Source: Algoriphagus algorifonticola
GTDB taxonomy: Bacteria; Bacteroidota; Bacteroidia; Cytophagales; Cyclobacteriaceae
Direction of reading: 5' to 3'
NCBI RefSeq assembly: GCF_007655305.1
Contig: NZ_VLOG01000037.1
Coordinates: forward strand, 62,001-126,000
DNA length: 64,000 nt
Made by a program: the position numbers and the translations under genes. The notes under the pieces were generated by a model, which saw only the letters and a list, made by a program, of their open reading frames with translations, made no database searches and was not told where the DNA came from. Positions 62,329-64,000 of the stretch are shown here, in pieces (position 1 is the stretch's first letter; each line of letters begins with the position of its first letter).

Positions 62329-62940
62329 ATGATCCAAAAAGCAGAATTTATAGTTTCCAATAATAATCCTTCCAATTGTCCAAAGCCTGATCGGGCTGAA
62401 GTAGCTTTTATCGGAAGATCCAATGTGGGTAAAAGCTCCCTGATCAATATGTTGACCGGAAAAAAGGGACTGGCTAAAACCTCCCAAAAGCCTGGAAAAA
62501 CACAGCTAATCAATCATTTCAAAATTGATGATCGTTGGTATATGGTGGATTTGCCAGGCTATGGATTTGCCAAAGTAAATGTAAAGGTGAAAGAAGGTTG
62601 GGAAAACATGATCACAACCTACCTCACTAAAAGAGAAAATCTATGTGGGGTTTTTGTTTTGATCGATAGTAGGCTAGAACCTCAAAAAATCGATTTGGAC
62701 TTTTTGTTATGGTGTGGAACCAATGGAGTTCCTGCAGCGATCGTTTTTACCAAAGCAGACAAGCAGTCAAAAAACAAGACCCATCAAAATATTCAGAAAT
62801 TCCTGAAAAAAATGAGAGAGATTTTTGAGGAAATTCCGGATTATCTGATTACCAGTGCCGAAACCGGGCAGGGGAGAGAAGATTTGGAGGAATTTATCTT
62901 AGATCTGGTGAAAGAATACGAAAGCCGTGAGGTCATTTAG
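62329..62940 (+). CDS. engB: ribosome biogenesis GTPase EngB (YihA/YsxC)
   Basis: The 203-residue GTPase has G1 GRSNVGKSSLIN, G2/G3 KPGKTQLINHF...MVDLPGYGFAK, G4 FTKADK and G5 TSAETGQG. It takes part in 50S subunit assembly. Divergent from ubiE across a 125-nt gap. Confidence 0.95.
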   Translation: MIQKAEFIVSNNNPSNCPKPDRAEVAFIGRSNVGKSSLINMLTGKKGLAKTSQKPGKTQLINHFKIDDRWYMVDLPGYGFAKVNVKVKEGWENMITTYLTKRENLCGVFVLIDSRLEPQKIDLDFLLWCGTNGVPAAIVFTKADKQSKNKTHQNIQKFLKKMREIFEEIPDYLITSAETGQGREDLEEFILDLVKEYESREVI

Positions 62941-62978
62941 ACCCAAGTTCTATATTTGCAAGCTGAAAAATATAACCT

Positions 62979-63407
62979 ATGAATTTTAAAGATATAGCCA
63001 CCGTATCCGGTAAACCGGGATTGTACAAAGTGTTGAAGCCTTCCAGATCAGGAGTGATCTTGGAAAGTATGGATGAGAAAAAAGGAAAAATGGTAGCGGG
63101 AATGGCTCAGAGAGTCTCAATTCTTAGCGATATTTCAATTTACACCCTTACGGAAGAGGGGGCAGAGCCTTTGGAGTCCGTGATGAAAAAAATAGAAGCT
63201 GAATTTCAGGGAGATTTGGGTTTGGACGCCAATCCTGATGATGCTGAATTGAGAGCTTTTATGAAGCATATTTTACCTGATGTAGATGAGGCTAGGGTAT
63301 ATACTTCCGATATCAAGAAATTGATTTCTTGGTATAAAATTATCCGAACCAATGCTCCAGAGGTATTAGAAGACACTGAGGAGAAAAAAGAAGAAAAAGA
63401 ATCCTAA
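62979..63407 (+). CDS. DUF5606 domain-containing protein
   Basis: The 142-residue soluble protein starts MNFKDIATVSGKPGLYKVLKPSRSGVILESMDEKKGKMV and has ISILSDISIYT-like and a helical acidic C-terminus (EEKKEEKES). This is the Bacteroidota DUF5606 family. Function unknown; the N-terminal half has a small SH3-/barrel-like strand pattern. It is 38 nt after engB and ends at a terminator. Confidence 0.85.
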   Translation: MNFKDIATVSGKPGLYKVLKPSRSGVILESMDEKKGKMVAGMAQRVSILSDISIYTLTEEGAEPLESVMKKIEAEFQGDLGLDANPDDAELRAFMKHILPDVDEARVYTSDIKKLISWYKIIRTNAPEVLEDTEEKKEEKES

Positions 63408-63413
63408 TAGATA

Positions 63414-63437
63414 GCCTCGCATTTGCGGGGCTTTTTT
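63414..63437 (+). terminator. intrinsic terminator after DUF5606 gene
   Basis: Stem GCCTCGC/GCGGGGC (one G-T pair) with ATTT loop followed by six T. It lies only 9 nt before the ATG of the next small gene. Confidence 0.82.
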
Positions 63438-63446
63438 GATGTGTAT

Positions 63447-63746
63447 ATGGACCAAATTATCAATTCTGAAAGCTTTGAATTAATTCGGAAGGAGTTGAAT
63501 CTATCTGATCAGGTAGTTTCCTTGAGTGAGGAAGAATATCTTAAAATCATCAGTAAGGCGATTCATGAAATGCTGAACAGAGATTTTGAGCGGCTTTTAC
63601 AGGTTTGTTACAGAATAGATTTAGGAGAGGAAAAGCTAAAAAAAATCTTAAACGAATCCGACCCGGATCACCTAGCTTTAGATTTAGCCCATGCCCTTTG
63701 GACCCGACAAAAACAGAAAGTAGAAATCCGGAGGAGGTATTCTTGA
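63447..63746 (+). CDS. small conserved hypothetical protein
   Basis: The product has 99 residues from the ATG at 63447; the longer open frame would start inside the terminator stem. The sequence is helical and charged: NLSDQVVSLSEEEYLKIISKAIHEMLNRDFERLLQ then CYRIDLGEEKLKKILN and a C-terminal LALDLAHALWTRQKQKVEIRRRYS. I do not recognise a named family. The codon pattern resembles neighbouring genes, supporting a real gene. It must be expressed by readthrough or from a promoter not seen. Confidence 0.7.
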   Translation: MDQIINSESFELIRKELNLSDQVVSLSEEEYLKIISKAIHEMLNRDFERLLQVCYRIDLGEEKLKKILNESDPDHLALDLAHALWTRQKQKVEIRRRYS

Positions 63747-63894
63747 ATATTCCTGCCTTTGGTGATATACGTTGCAATTCCCCCTTTGGAACCGTGCACT
63801 ATTTTTGAGACTAGAGTAGAAATAAAGGGGGCTAGGGGGATTTATCATTAAATTATATTTATTAATTTAGTTTAAATCGATTTTAGACCTTTTT
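63747..63894. other. spacer with C/G-run repeat upstream of DUF559 gene
   Basis: Contains CCCCCTTT (63780-63787) and its inverted copy AAAGGGGG (63824-63831) followed by CTAGGGGGATTTA. No gene found. See finding. Confidence 0.5.
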
Positions 63895-64000
63895 ATGCGA
63901 TTCATTCCCTATTCCAAATCATTGAAGGAATATTCACGAGAATTGAGATCACACTCAACTTTATCTGAAGTTCTATTGTGGAGGCAACTGCGTGCCTCAC
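63895..64000 (+). CDS. DUF559 (PD-(D/E)XK nuclease-like) protein, N-terminal part cut by window end
   Basis: From the ATG at 63895 the frame is open to the window end (35 codons). The start reads MRFIPYSKSLKEYSRELR followed by STLSEVLLWRQLRA, which matches the N-terminal 'T.AE..LW..LR' helix of DUF559 proteins, a Vsr-like PD-(D/E)XK family. The catalytic part lies beyond the window, so activity cannot be judged. Confidence 0.75.
   Translation, partial: MRFIPYSKSLKEYSRELRSHSTLSEVLLWRQLRAS

Overview
The window is about 40% GC (estimated by eye) and comes from a gliding-type Bacteroidota. A Cytophagales bacterium of the Cyclobacteriaceae (Algoriphagus-like) is my best guess. Evidence: a complete gldKLMN operon with a PorP/SprF gene in front, an SprE/PorW lipoprotein and a PorT/SprT barrel next to ubiE (all type IX secretion, T9SS); the DUF4271-hemD pair; a DUF5606 gene; many start codons without a clear Shine-Dalgarno; and repeated TAnnTTTG(CA) promoter boxes. 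The species-level placement is inference.

Layout. 1-8120 (+): end of an Omp85-like protein, DUF4271, hemD, PorP/SprF, gldK-L-M-N. 8135-14930 (-): uvrC, then sprE and a class A penicillin-binding protein in one tight operon. 15063-20957 (+): ATP synthase genes atpZ-atpI-atpB-E-F-H-A-G; beta and epsilon are not here. 21007-26417 (-): DoxX, then a four-gene 4-hydroxyproline catabolic operon with a divergent AraC regulator (26724-27593). 27624-32165 (-): an ABC ATPase and an ABC permease fused to an M1 aminopeptidase. 32370-35925: a VOC-domain lipoprotein, a solitary GxxExxY (PD-(D/E)XK) gene framed by inverted repeats, and a DUF885 peptidase. 36008-41125 (-): a TonB-plug/macroglobulin-like protein, an OM barrel, and an ECF sigma / anti-sigma / Spy-plug fusion operon. 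41226-45421 (-): gltX and rpsP-rimM-trmD-rplS. 45583-45657: tRNA-Arg(CCT). 45745-46661: a two-gene nucleotidyltransferase module. 46828-64000: mostly housekeeping and envelope genes (PEGA-repeat protein, dipeptidase, RsmI-like methyltransferase, amidohydrolase, pdxJ, yqeY, cvpA, trpG/pabA, lolA, ftsK, pyrD, VanX-like dipeptidase, SDR, porT, ubiE, engB, DUF5606), ending in the start of a DUF559 gene.

How it fits together. T9SS components occur in three separate places (2538-8120, 12309-14930, 60730-61533); sprE is transcriptionally tied to a peptidoglycan synthase, and porT overlaps ubiE. The hydroxyproline genes encode the full route from trans-4-hydroxy-L-proline to 2-oxoglutarate. 

Most interesting non-gene signals: intergenic tracts with exact 7-nt periodicity (GAAnnnn units) at several sites; a 128-bp nested palindromic element inside the hydroxyproline operon; the inverted-repeat-framed GxxExxY unit; and hairpins placed after atpE and atpA. 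The best candidates for poorly described systems are the ECF sigma/Spy-plug fusion operon and the small AbiE-like nucleotidyltransferase pair. No CRISPR array, rRNA, prophage or insertion sequence was seen.
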